Assembly: GCA_050743365.1 (NCBI GenBank)
Contig: JBOGFI010000137.1
Span: 1-25,764 of the forward strand
Length of the DNA stretch: 25,764 nucleotides
Origin: JBOGFI01 sp050743365
GTDB taxonomy: Bacteria > Actinomycetota > Acidimicrobiia > IMCC26256 > JACDBD01
Direction: 5' to 3'
The notes under the pieces are model-generated. The model was given only the letters and a program-made list of their open reading frames with translations. It was not told the DNA's origin and searched no databases. Below, in pieces: positions 1 through 8,142 of the stretch. Numbering within the stretch: the stretch's first letter is position 1; each line of letters opens with the position of its first letter. A program made the position numbers and the translations under genes.

Positions 1-1
1 G

Positions 2-178
2 GGTGCAGCGGCGGCAGCGGGGCCGGCGGCCGCAGCGGTGGCCGCCGCCGAGGTCGGGCACCAGGCCCGCGAGTACGTGCCGAGGACCGCCGCCGCCGCA
101 GGCGACGTCGCCACCCGCAAAGGCGAGCCGCCCGACCCAGCCTCCGGCCCCGCCGACCGGACGGGGGAAGGCGCGTGA
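2..178 (+). CDS. C-terminal end of an Ala-rich protein, probably TrbL/VirB6-like T4SS membrane protein (5' cut by window)
   Basis: A frame open from the first bases ends at the TGA at 176-178. It encodes about 58 residues, first an Ala/Gly run, then a charged, Pro-rich tail ending in TGEGA. No domain can be recognised in so short a piece. The identity is inferred from position: in actinobacterial conjugation clusters a polytopic VirB6/TrbL-type protein with an Ala/Pro-rich tail usually precedes the SCO6880-like gene. The stop overlaps the GTG start of the next gene (GTGA at 175-178), which suggests one translationally coupled operon. The frame is well supported by the overlap; the family name is a guess. 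Confidence 0.5.
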   Translation, partial: GAAAAAGPAAAAVAAAEVGHQAREYVPRTAAAAGDVATRKGEPPDPASGPADRTGEGA

Positions 179-1680
179 GCACCGCCGAGCGGCTCTATCG
201 CTTCGCCCCCCGCGACCGCGCCGGGTGGATCCTCGGCCTCGGCGCGACCCAGTGCCTCACCCTCAGCGCCTGCCTGCTCGTCGGCGCGCTGCTCGTCAGC
301 GCCGGTGCGCCCACCATCGTGGCGGCAGTACCGCTCATCGCCGGGGTCGTGTTCTCGTTCGCTCGCTGGCAGGGCCGACCCCTGCACGCGTGGGCACCGG
401 TCCTGGCCGCCTGGGGTGTGCTGCGCCTAGGCGGCGCGACACGCTGGACCGCCCGAGTGCCGCTGCTCGCCGAGACCGGAGCCCCCAAGGCCGCCCCCTT
501 GCCCCCGTTCCTGGCGGGGCTAGAGATCCTCGAGGCGTCGGCGCCGTGGACGCGCCGCCGCCGCTTGGGCAGCGTGGGCCTCGTTGCCGATCGCCGGGAA
601 CGGCTGCTGTCGGCGGCGCTGCGCGTCCAGGGGCGCGAGTTCACCCTGGTCGATCGCGCCGAGCAGGACCGGCTGCTCACCGGTTGGGGCGACGTCCTGG
701 CAGGGTTCTGTCGCGAGCGCGGCAGCGTGGCGCGGGTGGCGTGGTCGGAGTGGGCCGCGCCCGCCGGGCTGGAGGAACACCTGCGGTACGTGGAAGCCGA
801 GGCGACCGCGCCGGAGGACTCGCCGCACCGCGCCGCCTACCTCGCGCTCGTCGACCAGGCGGGGCCCATGACCACGCGCCATGAGGTGCTGGTCACCGTC
901 ACCTTCGACACCCGTCGAGTCCGGGTGCAGCGCAAGCCCGGGACGGCGCTCGATGACTCGCTGGCTGACCTGCTATTGGAGGAGTTGCGGCTGCTCACGA
1001 CGCGCTTGGAGGACGCCGGTCTGTCTGTGGACGTGCCGCTGTCCCCGCAGGAACTGCGTGAGGTTCTGCGGGTTCGTCTCGACCCCATGGTGCTTCCCCG
1101 CTTTGCCGCCCGCGCCCGGGCCGGACCCGAAGGCCCGCCGGTCGGGCCGCACAACGTGGGGCCGCTCTGCGTTGACCTGGAATTGCCACGCGTGCGCATC
1201 GACGGGTCGTGGCATCGCAGCTACTGGATCGGGGAGTGGCCCCGACTCGAGATGCATCCGGCCTGGATGGAGCCGCTGCTCCTGCACGCCGGCGGGGTGC
1301 GCACCGTCGCGGTGGCGTACGAGCCGGTCGCGCCGTCACGCTCCCAACGTCAGATCGACCGCGACGCCACCAAGCTCGCCTCCGACGAGGAGCAGCGGGT
1401 CAAGCGCGGCTTTCGCGTGGGGGCCCAGCACCGGCGCGCGCAGACGGCCGTCCTCGAACGCGAGGCCGAGTTGGTCGCCGGGTACGCCGAACTCGAGTAC
1501 GTGGGCTTCGTGACGGTGACCGCCCCCGATCCCGCCCGCCTGGACCAGTCGTGCGCCGAGTACGAGCAGGCCGCCGCCCACGCCGGCCTCGAGCTGCGGG
1601 CGCTGGACGGTCAGCACGACGCCGGCACGGGCGCGTGCCTGCCGATCGGCCGCTACCCCACGGCCCGCAGGTTCAACTGA
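175..1680 (+). CDS. SCO6880-like conjugation protein (PrgI-like membrane region plus VirB4 N-terminal-like region)
   Basis: The 501-aa product starts at a GTG overlapping the upstream stop. Residues about 18-65 form two hydrophobic segments separated by a short loop, typical of PrgI-type inner-membrane subunits. A long soluble part follows (about 75-500), rich in Arg and Glu, containing a helical stretch with 'RSQRQIDRDATKL' near residue 390, a kind of motif seen in the N-terminal half of VirB4-type proteins. No Walker A motif is present, so it is not an ATPase by itself. The next gene, which starts directly after the stop, carries the ATPase half. Known family: SCO6880-like proteins of actinobacterial type IV secretion/conjugation systems. 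The likely role is a membrane-anchored partner of the VirB4 motor. Confidence 0.8.
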   Translation: MSTAERLYRFAPRDRAGWILGLGATQCLTLSACLLVGALLVSAGAPTIVAAVPLIAGVVFSFARWQGRPLHAWAPVLAAWGVLRLGGATRWTARVPLLAETGAPKAAPLPPFLAGLEILEASAPWTRRRRLGSVGLVADRRERLLSAALRVQGREFTLVDRAEQDRLLTGWGDVLAGFCRERGSVARVAWSEWAAPAGLEEHLRYVEAEATAPEDSPHRAAYLALVDQAGPMTTRHEVLVTVTFDTRRVRVQRKPGTALDDSLADLLLEELRLLTTRLEDAGLSVDVPLSPQELREVLRVRLDPMVLPRFAARARAGPEGPPVGPHNVGPLCVDLELPRVRIDGSWHRSYWIGEWPRLEMHPAWMEPLLLHAGGVRTVAVAYEPVAPSRSQRQIDRDATKLASDEEQRVKRGFRVGAQHRRAQTAVLEREAELVAGYAELEYVGFVTVTAPDPARLDQSCAEYEQAAAHAGLELRALDGQHDAGTGACLPIGRYPTARRFN

Positions 1681-2967
1681 ATGGCCTCGAGCCCGCTGCG
1701 CCGGCTCCGCCTCCCACGCCATCGGGGCACGACGGCGCACATCTGCTCGGCCTACCCGTTCCTCGCCGAGGCCGGCCTCGGGCCTCGCGGCGTCTACATC
1801 GGCACCAACGTGCTCACCGGCGGCGGCAGCTTCGCCTACGACCCCTTCACCGCCTACGCCGACGGGCTCCTCACCAACCCGAACGCGATCGTCGCCGGTG
1901 AGGTCGGCATGGGCAAGAGCACCGCGGTCAAGACCTTCGTGTACCGCTCCGCGGGCATGTTCGGCCGTTGGGTCGCCATCGCCGACCCCAAAGGCGAGTA
2001 CCTACCGTTGGCCGAGGCGCTCGGGCTCACGATCCTGAAGCTGCACCCGGGTGGTCAGACACGCGTCAACCCGCTCGACCCGGGGCCTGCCGGTCTCACG
2101 GGCGGGCGCGACGAACTCGCCCGCCGCCAGAGCGAGCTGGTGGCGGCGCTGCTCGGGCAGGTGCTACACCGCGACCTCCACCCGGTCGAGGACGCGCTGC
2201 TGGGCTGGTCCGTCGCGCACCTCGCGCGCGCGCCCGGGATCGACGAGCCGACGCTGGTCGACGTCGTGCGCGTGATGAGTGACCCCACCCCCGAGATGGC
2301 CACGCGCGCCAGGATGCAGCCGGGCGAGCTGGCCCAGACCGCCGCCCACGCGGTGTACGGGCTGGGCAAGCTCATCGACCGGTCGCTTCGCGGCATGTTC
2401 GACGGACGCACCAACGTCCGCATCGACTGGAACGGACCCGGCTTGGTCCTCGATCTCTCGGCGGTGTTCGCCGACCGGGAGGCGCTCGCCCTGGTGCTGT
2501 TGGCCGCGACCGCCTGGCTCCGGGCGGTCCTCGCCCGCCCCGAAGGGCCGCGCCGCCTGCAAGTCCTCGACGAGGCCTGGGCGCTGTTCGGCAACGAGCG
2601 CACCGCCAAATACCTACAGGCGTCCTGGAAGCTCTCCCGCGCCTACGGCGTCGCCAACATCGCCGTGGTGCATCGCCTCTCGGACCTGCGCGCCCAAGCC
2701 GACGACGGCACCAGCACCGCCAAGGTCTCGATGGGCCTGCTCGCCGACACCCAGACCCGCATCCTGTTCCGCCAGCCACCCGACCAAGTACCCGAGGCCC
2801 GCGAGCTCCTCGGGCTCAGCGCGGTCGAAGCCGCATTGCTCACCCGCCTCGCCAAGGGCCGCTCCATCTGGAAAGTCGCCGGGCGCAGCGCCGTGGTCCA
2901 ACACATCGTGGGCGCCGCCGAGTTCGAGTTCTGCGACACCAACGCCCGCATGATGGCGGCGAGCTAA
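1681..2967 (+). CDS. VirB4-like conjugation ATPase
   Basis: This 428-aa protein has a Walker A motif GEVGMGKS at residues 73-80 and a Walker B motif VLDEAW at 295-300. Between and around them are typical VirB4/TraC signatures: 'DPKGEY' just after the Walker A helix, 'RVNPLDPG', and near the C-terminus a 'LFRQPPDQ' strand. It lacks the roughly 400-residue N-terminal domain of classical VirB4, and the preceding gene seems to supply it. The ATG follows the upstream TGA with no gap, so translation is probably coupled. The protein should form the cytoplasmic hexameric motor that powers substrate transfer or channel assembly. The family assignment is firm; the split into two polypeptides is typical of actinobacterial systems. 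Confidence 0.9.
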   Translation: MASSPLRRLRLPRHRGTTAHICSAYPFLAEAGLGPRGVYIGTNVLTGGGSFAYDPFTAYADGLLTNPNAIVAGEVGMGKSTAVKTFVYRSAGMFGRWVAIADPKGEYLPLAEALGLTILKLHPGGQTRVNPLDPGPAGLTGGRDELARRQSELVAALLGQVLHRDLHPVEDALLGWSVAHLARAPGIDEPTLVDVVRVMSDPTPEMATRARMQPGELAQTAAHAVYGLGKLIDRSLRGMFDGRTNVRIDWNGPGLVLDLSAVFADREALALVLLAATAWLRAVLARPEGPRRLQVLDEAWALFGNERTAKYLQASWKLSRAYGVANIAVVHRLSDLRAQADDGTSTAKVSMGLLADTQTRILFRQPPDQVPEARELLGLSAVEAALLTRLAKGRSIWKVAGRSAVVQHIVGAAEFEFCDTNARMMAAS

Positions 2968-2980
2968 CCCGCACCGGCGC

Positions 2981-5900
2981 ATGCTCGTCTCGATCACCCC
3001 CCTGGGCTCGGTGCAGGGAGACGCCGACCACGCCGCCACCCAGGTCGTCGGCTATCTCGAAGGGAAGGTGGACGCCGGCCGCCGCATCCAGGCCCACCGA
3101 TCGCCGGGCGTCGGTGTCGGCGCCTACTACGCCGACTCCGTCGAAGGCCCCGGACGCTGGAGCGGACGCGGCGCCGCCGCGCTCGGCCTCGAAGGCACCG
3201 TCGACGCCCAGCACCTCCAGGACCTCCTCGTCGGGCGCCGCCCTGGCACCGGCGAGCAGCTACTCGACGCCACCGGCTCCGCCGCACGCGCCCGCTGCAA
3301 CGGCGACGACCCCCACCCGCTGGACCCCGACCGGGAGATCGTCGGGCTCGCCGAGGCCACCCGGGTCGCAGGGGTGTCCAAGAGCTACCTGCACCGGATC
3401 ATCGTGCGCACACAGCAAGACATCTCCGAACGGGTCCGTGCCCTCTTCACCGGAGCGCCACTCCCGAGCGTCCCCGCCACCTACTTGCTCGCGCACCGCG
3501 ATGGCCCCCGAGCCCCGTGGCGCATCGAACGCCGCGAACTCGAGCGGTACCTCGCGTCCCGCCAGCCGCGCCGGGCGGTCATCGGCTACGACGTCACCTT
3601 CAGCGCGCCGAAATCGGTCTCGGTGCTCTGGGCCACCGCCTCACCCCAAGAGCGCTACGAGATCGTCGCCGCCACCCACGCCGCCGTCGACGCCGGCATC
3701 ACCTACCTCGAAAGCGTCACCAGCATCCAAGGATCGGACCGGCCCCCCATCCGTGGCCTCGCCGCGGCCGCGTTCACGCATGCCACCTCCCGCAACCTCG
3801 ACCCCCAGCTGCACGTCCACACCGTGATCGCCAACCTCGTCGAGACCCTCGACGGGCGCGTGCGCGCCGTCGACGGCCGCGACCTCTTCGCCCACGCCAA
3901 GACCGCCGGCTACCTCGCCGCAGCCGAGCTCCGCCACCAGACCGCCCGCCGCCTCGGCTGGCAGTGGGGACCAGTGGTCCACGGGCTCGCCGACGTCGTC
4001 GGCGTGCCGACCGAGGCGCTCGCTGTCATGAGCAGCCGCCGGCGCGAGATCGACTCCCTCGCCGCCGAGATCGGCATCCACTCTGCAGCCGGCCGGCAGA
4101 TCGCCGCCTACCAGAGCCGCGCCGCCAAGGCCGCCACCGACCCCGACACGCTCCGCGCCGACTGGCAGCAACGCCTGACAGCCGTCGGCTTCGACGCCGA
4201 CACCGCCGCGGCGTGCTTCGGCCGCCAACTCCAAGTTCCCCTCGTCACCGACCCCGACCGCCAGGCGCTCATGACCAACCTCGCGTCAGCGCGCGGCGTT
4301 ACCGAACAGGCCGCGGTCTTCGACCGCCGCGACGTTATCCAGGCCGTCGCCAGCTGGGCCGGCGACCGGCTCGTCGCCCACGAGATCCAGGACCTCGCCG
4401 ACGACTTCCTCGCCTCCGAGCACGCCGTGCCGCTGACCGCGTCTCGCCAGCAGCGCAGCGCCGACGTCATCCGCCTGCGCGGCGGGCGCGTCGTCACCAG
4501 CGTCGCCGCCCTCACGCTGTACTCGACGCCGACCATGCTCGGACTCGAAGCCCAGGTCCTCGACGCCTTCCATGCCGGCCTCGATCGCGGCAGCGGTACC
4601 GTCCCCGCCCCGCTGGTCGAGGCGGCGCTCGCCGTCCGGCCCAGCATCGGGAAGGACCAGGCCGCCATGGTGCGGGCCATCTGCACCTCCGGGGACCAAT
4701 TCCAGTGCGTGATCGGCCCCGCCGGCTCAGGCAAGACCTTCGCCCTCGATGCTGCCCGCGACGCTTGGCAGCGCGCTGGCTACGCCGTGCTCGGCGCCGC
4801 CGACCAAGGCACCGCCGCCGAGGTCCTCGGACGCGGCGCCGGCGTGCGCGCCGAGACCCTCGAGTACTGGCTCACCGTGCTCGACAGCCAGTCCGATCCC
4901 GCGTCCGTGCTCGGTCCCCGCACCGTCATGCTCGTCGACGAGGCCTCCACCGCCGGGACCCGCAGCCTTGCTCGCCTCTTCGCCCACGCCCGCCGCACCG
5001 GCGCCACCATCAGGCTCGTCGGCGACCCCGCCCAACACTCTGCCGTCACCGCCGGCGGCGGTTTCCGCGACCTCACCCGTGCCTACCCGGAGCGGACGCC
5101 GACGCTTACCGAGCTGCGCCGCCAAGCCGGACCCGAACTCGCCGAACTGCGCCTCGCGCTCACCGAATACCGCGGTGGCCAGGTCGCCGAGTCCGTCGAC
5201 CGGCTCCTGCGCGACGACCGCTTCGTCCTCGCCGACACCGCCGACGAGCTTCTCGACAAGCTCACCACCGACTGGTGGCTCGACCGCCAAGCCCGCCGCG
5301 CCGACCCCACCAGGGCCTCCTCGAGCATGGTCGCCGAACACCACCGCGAACGGCGCGCCCTCAACGACCGCGCCCGTATCATGCTCGACGCCGCCGGCGA
5401 ACTCAGCGGGCCTGGCGTCGAAGCCGCCGGTCAGGAGTTCCGCGCCGGCGACGAGGTGATCTGCCGCACCCCCGCCAAGGACCTCCATCCCGCCGGGCGC
5501 ACCGACCGCTACGTCCGCAACGGCACCCGCGGCACCGTCATCGCCGTCCGCACCGACACCAACGGCGACGGTGCCGAGCTCGTCGTCGACTTCGAAGGAC
5601 GCGGACCGGTCCACGTGCCCTACGAGTTCCTCACACGCGAGCTACGACCCGGCGTCAACGGCGGGCTCACCCACTCTTACGCCCTCACCTCCTACGCCGC
5701 CCAAGGCCAGACCCATGAGACCGGCCGCACCCTGGCCACCGACGGCTCGTCGCGTCCCGCCGTCTATGTCGGCCTCACCCGCGGCCGCAGCGACACCCGC
5801 GTCTATGCCGTCCGCCGCCGCGACCTCCTCGCCAACCCCGAGGCCGAGGACCACATGCCCCGCCTCGAAGACGAGAAAGCCGCGCTCGAAGCCGTCACCG

Positions 5901-6991
5901 ACCGACTCATCGCCAGCGGCCACGAACAACTCGCCAGCATCCTCGACCCTCACGCCGCCGCCGTCGCCGAACTCCGTGCCGGTCGTGCCCTCGCCGAGCT
6001 CGTCAACCTCCACAAGGCGACGTCGGATGCTGACCCAGCCCGGCACAGGACCCTCGCCCGCGCCGTTCGCGCCGAAGCCGACGCCGTCGCGCTCCGAGCT
6101 CAGACCCATCCCGACCCCGAACTCGTCGCGCGCCTCGGCGAACGTCCCCCCAGCGGGCCCGACCGCCGCACCTGGGACACCGCCGTTGCTGCCCACGCCA
6201 TCCACCACGCCCTTGCCGGCGCTGTGCTCGACCCGCAGCTCGACCTGCCCAGGGCAGGGAAGGTCGCGGTACGGCTCCGCAACGCCGAGATCGTCGCCCT
6301 CGCCCGCCAGCCCACCGCCAACCTCGCGCGCGAAGCGCACGGGCTCACCCGAGACCTCCTCGCCGCCGGTCCTGGCTGCACCAGCCAACTCCGCCATCAC
6401 TCCGCCGCTCTCGCCCGGGCCGAACACGCACTTGCCATCGCCGAACATGCGGAGGCAACGGCCGAGCAGCGCCTCGACCGAGCCCATCACGAGCGCGGCG
6501 CTGTTGCGGCACAGGCGACCGAAGCCGCGCGCCGACAACTCGACGGCGCCCGCCACAAGCGCGCCGCCGCGGCGTTCCACCGCGACCAGCTTGCGGCGCG
6601 CCTCGACCTCGTCATCGAAACCCCCGACGCCGCCGACCACGCGGCCGCGCGGCTCGAGCGGCTGCGCGCCGCGCTCGACCAACAGGCAGCCCGCGCCGTC
6701 GAGCGCACCAAGACAGCGTCCCCCAACTACACGCTCCAACTCCTCGGGCCGCGCCCCAGCCACGGCGCCGCAGCTACCGCATGGGATAAGCGCGTCACCG
6801 AACTCGAGCGCTACCGCCACCACCACGGCTACCGCCTCGACGAAGCCGCGGCCCCAGTCGACGCACCAGCCGAATATCGAGCACTTGGACCCCGGCCCGC
6901 CGACGCGGCCGCCGCGTTCGCCTGGGACACCACCCTCGCAACCCTGCGCGCCCCGCTCGAACCGCGTCCCGCGATCGCCGTGGAACGGTGA
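2981..6991 (+). CDS. MobF-family conjugative relaxase-helicase (TrwC/TraI-like) with inserted helix-turn-helix domain
   Basis: This 1336-aa protein nicks oriT and unwinds the strand to be transferred. The relaxase domain has candidate catalytic tyrosines at Y25 and a YY pair near residue 50, followed by 'GPGRWSGRGAAALGL'. It also has 'TFSAPKSVSVLW' and the metal-binding histidines H267, H278 and H280, with the same 11/2 spacing as TrwC (H150/H161/H163). Between the tyrosine and histidine parts, residues about 116-194 resemble an excisionase/MerR-type HTH, ending in 'WRIERRELERYLASR'. The helicase part has Walker A GPAGSGKT (579-586), VDEAS (652-656), 'GDPAQHSAV', 'SYAAQGQTHE' and 'YVGLTRGR'. 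The tail (about 1000-1336) is helical and Ala-rich, with two copies of an 'LGPRP...AWD' motif near the end. The ATG at 2981 has no strong Shine-Dalgarno sequence and lies 13 nt after the virB4-like stop, so it is probably in the same operon. Confidence 0.93.
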   Translation: MLVSITPLGSVQGDADHAATQVVGYLEGKVDAGRRIQAHRSPGVGVGAYYADSVEGPGRWSGRGAAALGLEGTVDAQHLQDLLVGRRPGTGEQLLDATGSAARARCNGDDPHPLDPDREIVGLAEATRVAGVSKSYLHRIIVRTQQDISERVRALFTGAPLPSVPATYLLAHRDGPRAPWRIERRELERYLASRQPRRAVIGYDVTFSAPKSVSVLWATASPQERYEIVAATHAAVDAGITYLESVTSIQGSDRPPIRGLAAAAFTHATSRNLDPQLHVHTVIANLVETLDGRVRAVDGRDLFAHAKTAGYLAAAELRHQTARRLGWQWGPVVHGLADVVGVPTEALAVMSSRRREIDSLAAEIGIHSAAGRQIAAYQSRAAKAATDPDTLRADWQQRLTAVGFDADTAAACFGRQLQVPLVTDPDRQALMTNLASARGVTEQAAVFDRRDVIQAVASWAGDRLVAHEIQDLADDFLASEHAVPLTASRQQRSADVIRLRGGRVVTSVAALTLYSTPTMLGLEAQVLDAFHAGLDRGSGTVPAPLVEAALAVRPSIGKDQAAMVRAICTSGDQFQCVIGPAGSGKTFALDAARDAWQRAGYAVLGAADQGTAAEVLGRGAGVRAETLEYWLTVLDSQSDPASVLGPRTVMLVDEASTAGTRSLARLFAHARRTGATIRLVGDPAQHSAVTAGGGFRDLTRAYPERTPTLTELRRQAGPELAELRLALTEYRGGQVAESVDRLLRDDRFVLADTADELLDKLTTDWWLDRQARRADPTRASSSMVAEHHRERRALNDRARIMLDAAGELSGPGVEAAGQEFRAGDEVICRTPAKDLHPAGRTDRYVRNGTRGTVIAVRTDTNGDGAELVVDFEGRGPVHVPYEFLTRELRPGVNGGLTHSYALTSYAAQGQTHETGRTLATDGSSRPAVYVGLTRGRSDTRVYAVRRRDLLANPEAEDHMPRLEDEKAALEAVTDRLIASGHEQLASILDPHAAAVAELRAGRALAELVNLHKATSDADPARHRTLARAVRAEADAVALRAQTHPDPELVARLGERPPSGPDRRTWDTAVAAHAIHHALAGAVLDPQLDLPRAGKVAVRLRNAEIVALARQPTANLAREAHGLTRDLLAAGPGCTSQLRHHSAALARAEHALAIAEHAEATAEQRLDRAHHERGAVAAQATEAARRQLDGARHKRAAAAFHRDQLAARLDLVIETPDAADHAAARLERLRAALDQQAARAVERTKTASPNYTLQLLGPRPSHGAAATAWDKRVTELERYRHHHGYRLDEAAAPVDAPAEYRALGPRPADAAAAFAWDTTLATLRAPLEPRPAIAVER

Positions 6992-7030
6992 CGCCGCGGG
7001 GCTTTCGGGCGAACCGTCGACCTTGCTCTT

Positions 7031-7060
7031 CGCCCCGACTTGATCGCCGGGCTCGGGGCG
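7031..7060 (+). terminator. Stem-loop after the relaxase operon, possible terminator
   Basis: CGCCCCGA at 7031-7038 pairs perfectly with TCGGGGCG at 7053-7060 around a 14-nt loop. It lies 40 nt after the relaxase stop. There is no U-run behind it, so intrinsic termination is uncertain. It could instead protect the 3' end of the transcript. Confidence 0.3.
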
Positions 7061-7106
7061 CTCCCACACACGCAAAACCCCATGCCCCTTGGGCGGTACC
7101 GGTTAG

Positions 7107-7859
7107 GTTGCCGCCACGCCGATCATCGCCGAGTTCACCGACCCGCGGCTGGTCGCGCTCTACGACACGGTCAACTCGTACGCCGCCGACACGCAGCCTC
7201 GCTTCTATCTGCAGCTCGCCGCCGAGCTGGGCGCGGCCTCGATCGTCGACCTCGGCTGCGGTACCGGACTGATCACCTGCGAGCTGGCCCGGCAGGGTTA
7301 CCGGCTGACCGGGGTCGACCCGGCGCCGGCGATGCTCGACATCGCCCGGCACCGCCCACACGGCGATCGGGTGCACTGGATCGACGGCGATGCCAGCCGG
7401 CTGGGCACGCCGGACGCCGACCTGGCGATCATGACCGGCCACGTGGCCCAGTTCTTCCTCACCGACGAGAGCTGGCACGCGGCGCTCACCGGCCTGCGTG
7501 CCGCACTCCGGCCGGGCGGCCGGCTGGCCTTCGAGAGCCGCAACCCCGGGGCGCGGGAGTGGGAGGGCTGGACCCGCGACGCCCGCTGGTCCGCGGACGA
7601 TCCCACGGCCGGGCGGGTCGACACCTGGTCCGAGGTCCACGAGGTGCGGGACGGGATCGTCTCGTACACGAACCACTACGCCTTTGCGGCCACTGGCGAG
7701 GAGCTGGTGTCGCCGAACCGGCTGCGGTCCGCACCGACGAGGAGCTGACCCAGTCGCTCGCCGACGCCGGGCTTCGCGGTCGAGCGCGTGTACGGCGACT
7801 GGGACCGCCGCGCCGCCGGCCCGACGACCCGCGAGTTGATCGTCGTCGCCACCCGCTGA
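7107..7859 (+). pseudogene. Class I SAM-dependent methyltransferase, broken by two single-base indels and lacking a start codon
   Basis: The frame reads as a methyltransferase from 7107: 'EFTDPRLVALYDTVNSY', SAM motif I 'VDLGCGTGL' near 7246-7272, 'GVDPAPAML' ending motif II, then 'MTGHVAQFF' and 'LRPGGRLAFESRNP'. At about 7728 one T seems to be missing (CGG TCC GCA where CGG TTC CGC is expected). The frame then hits a TGA at 7746-7748. At 7769-7771 an extra G restores the original frame, and the repaired tail 'VERVYGDWDRR...RELIVVATR' ends at 7857-7859. The frame also has a TAG at 7104 and no ATG/GTG/TTG in the first part of the domain; the first in-frame ATG is at 7332, inside the fold. The substrate is unknown. 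I infer a recently inactivated gene, although sequencing errors could explain the paired indels. Confidence 0.75.
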
Positions 7860-7983
7860 CGCCGCCGCCGGGTTCGGGGCCGCTTCCACGGGGGCTCCCG
7901 TTCTGGTTGGCGTAGGGGACCACCAGATTCGCAGAGCACCTTTACCGCGTCAGCGAACCCCCGCACCCCGCTCAAATCCGAAG

Positions 7984-8046
7984 CGGAGCCGGGACCGGTT
8001 CGCCGCCTACACCGGCAGCGCTCCCATCGAGGTTTCCATCGCGTGA
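7984..8046 (+). pseudogene. Remnant of an IS110-family transposase (C-terminal motif only)
   Basis: These 63 nt encode RSRDRFAAYTGSAPIEVS and a TGA. They closely match the same part of the plus-strand IS110 transposase in this window (13682-13735, RSRDRFAAYTGTAPIEVS). Nucleotide identity is high through 'atcgaggt' and then stops. Nothing else of the transposase is visible on either side, so this is a deletion scar of an older IS copy. Confidence 0.7.
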
Positions 8047-8113
8047 CGTGATTACGCCCACGGAACGCTCCAGCCCTCTCGAACACCCCAGATTTCAAGG
8101 AATGACACCGGTG

Positions 8114-8134
8114 TAAGATTGGCACGAACAGGAG
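8114..8134 (+). promoter_or_regulatory. Possible -10 element and Shine-Dalgarno sequence of the TIR gene
   Basis: TAAGAT at 8114-8119 fits an actinobacterial -10 hexamer. AGGAG at 8130-8134 is a good ribosome binding site 8 nt before the ATG at 8143. No clear -35 is visible. The SD supports the ATG at 8143 over the TTG at 8119. Confidence 0.35.
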
Positions 8135-8142
8135 TTCGTGCC

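Noticed and set aside
7040..7915. 291-aa plus-strand ORF over the methyltransferase region
   Set aside because: Arg/Pro-rich shadow frame; it coincides with the methyltransferase only for the short piece between the two indels.
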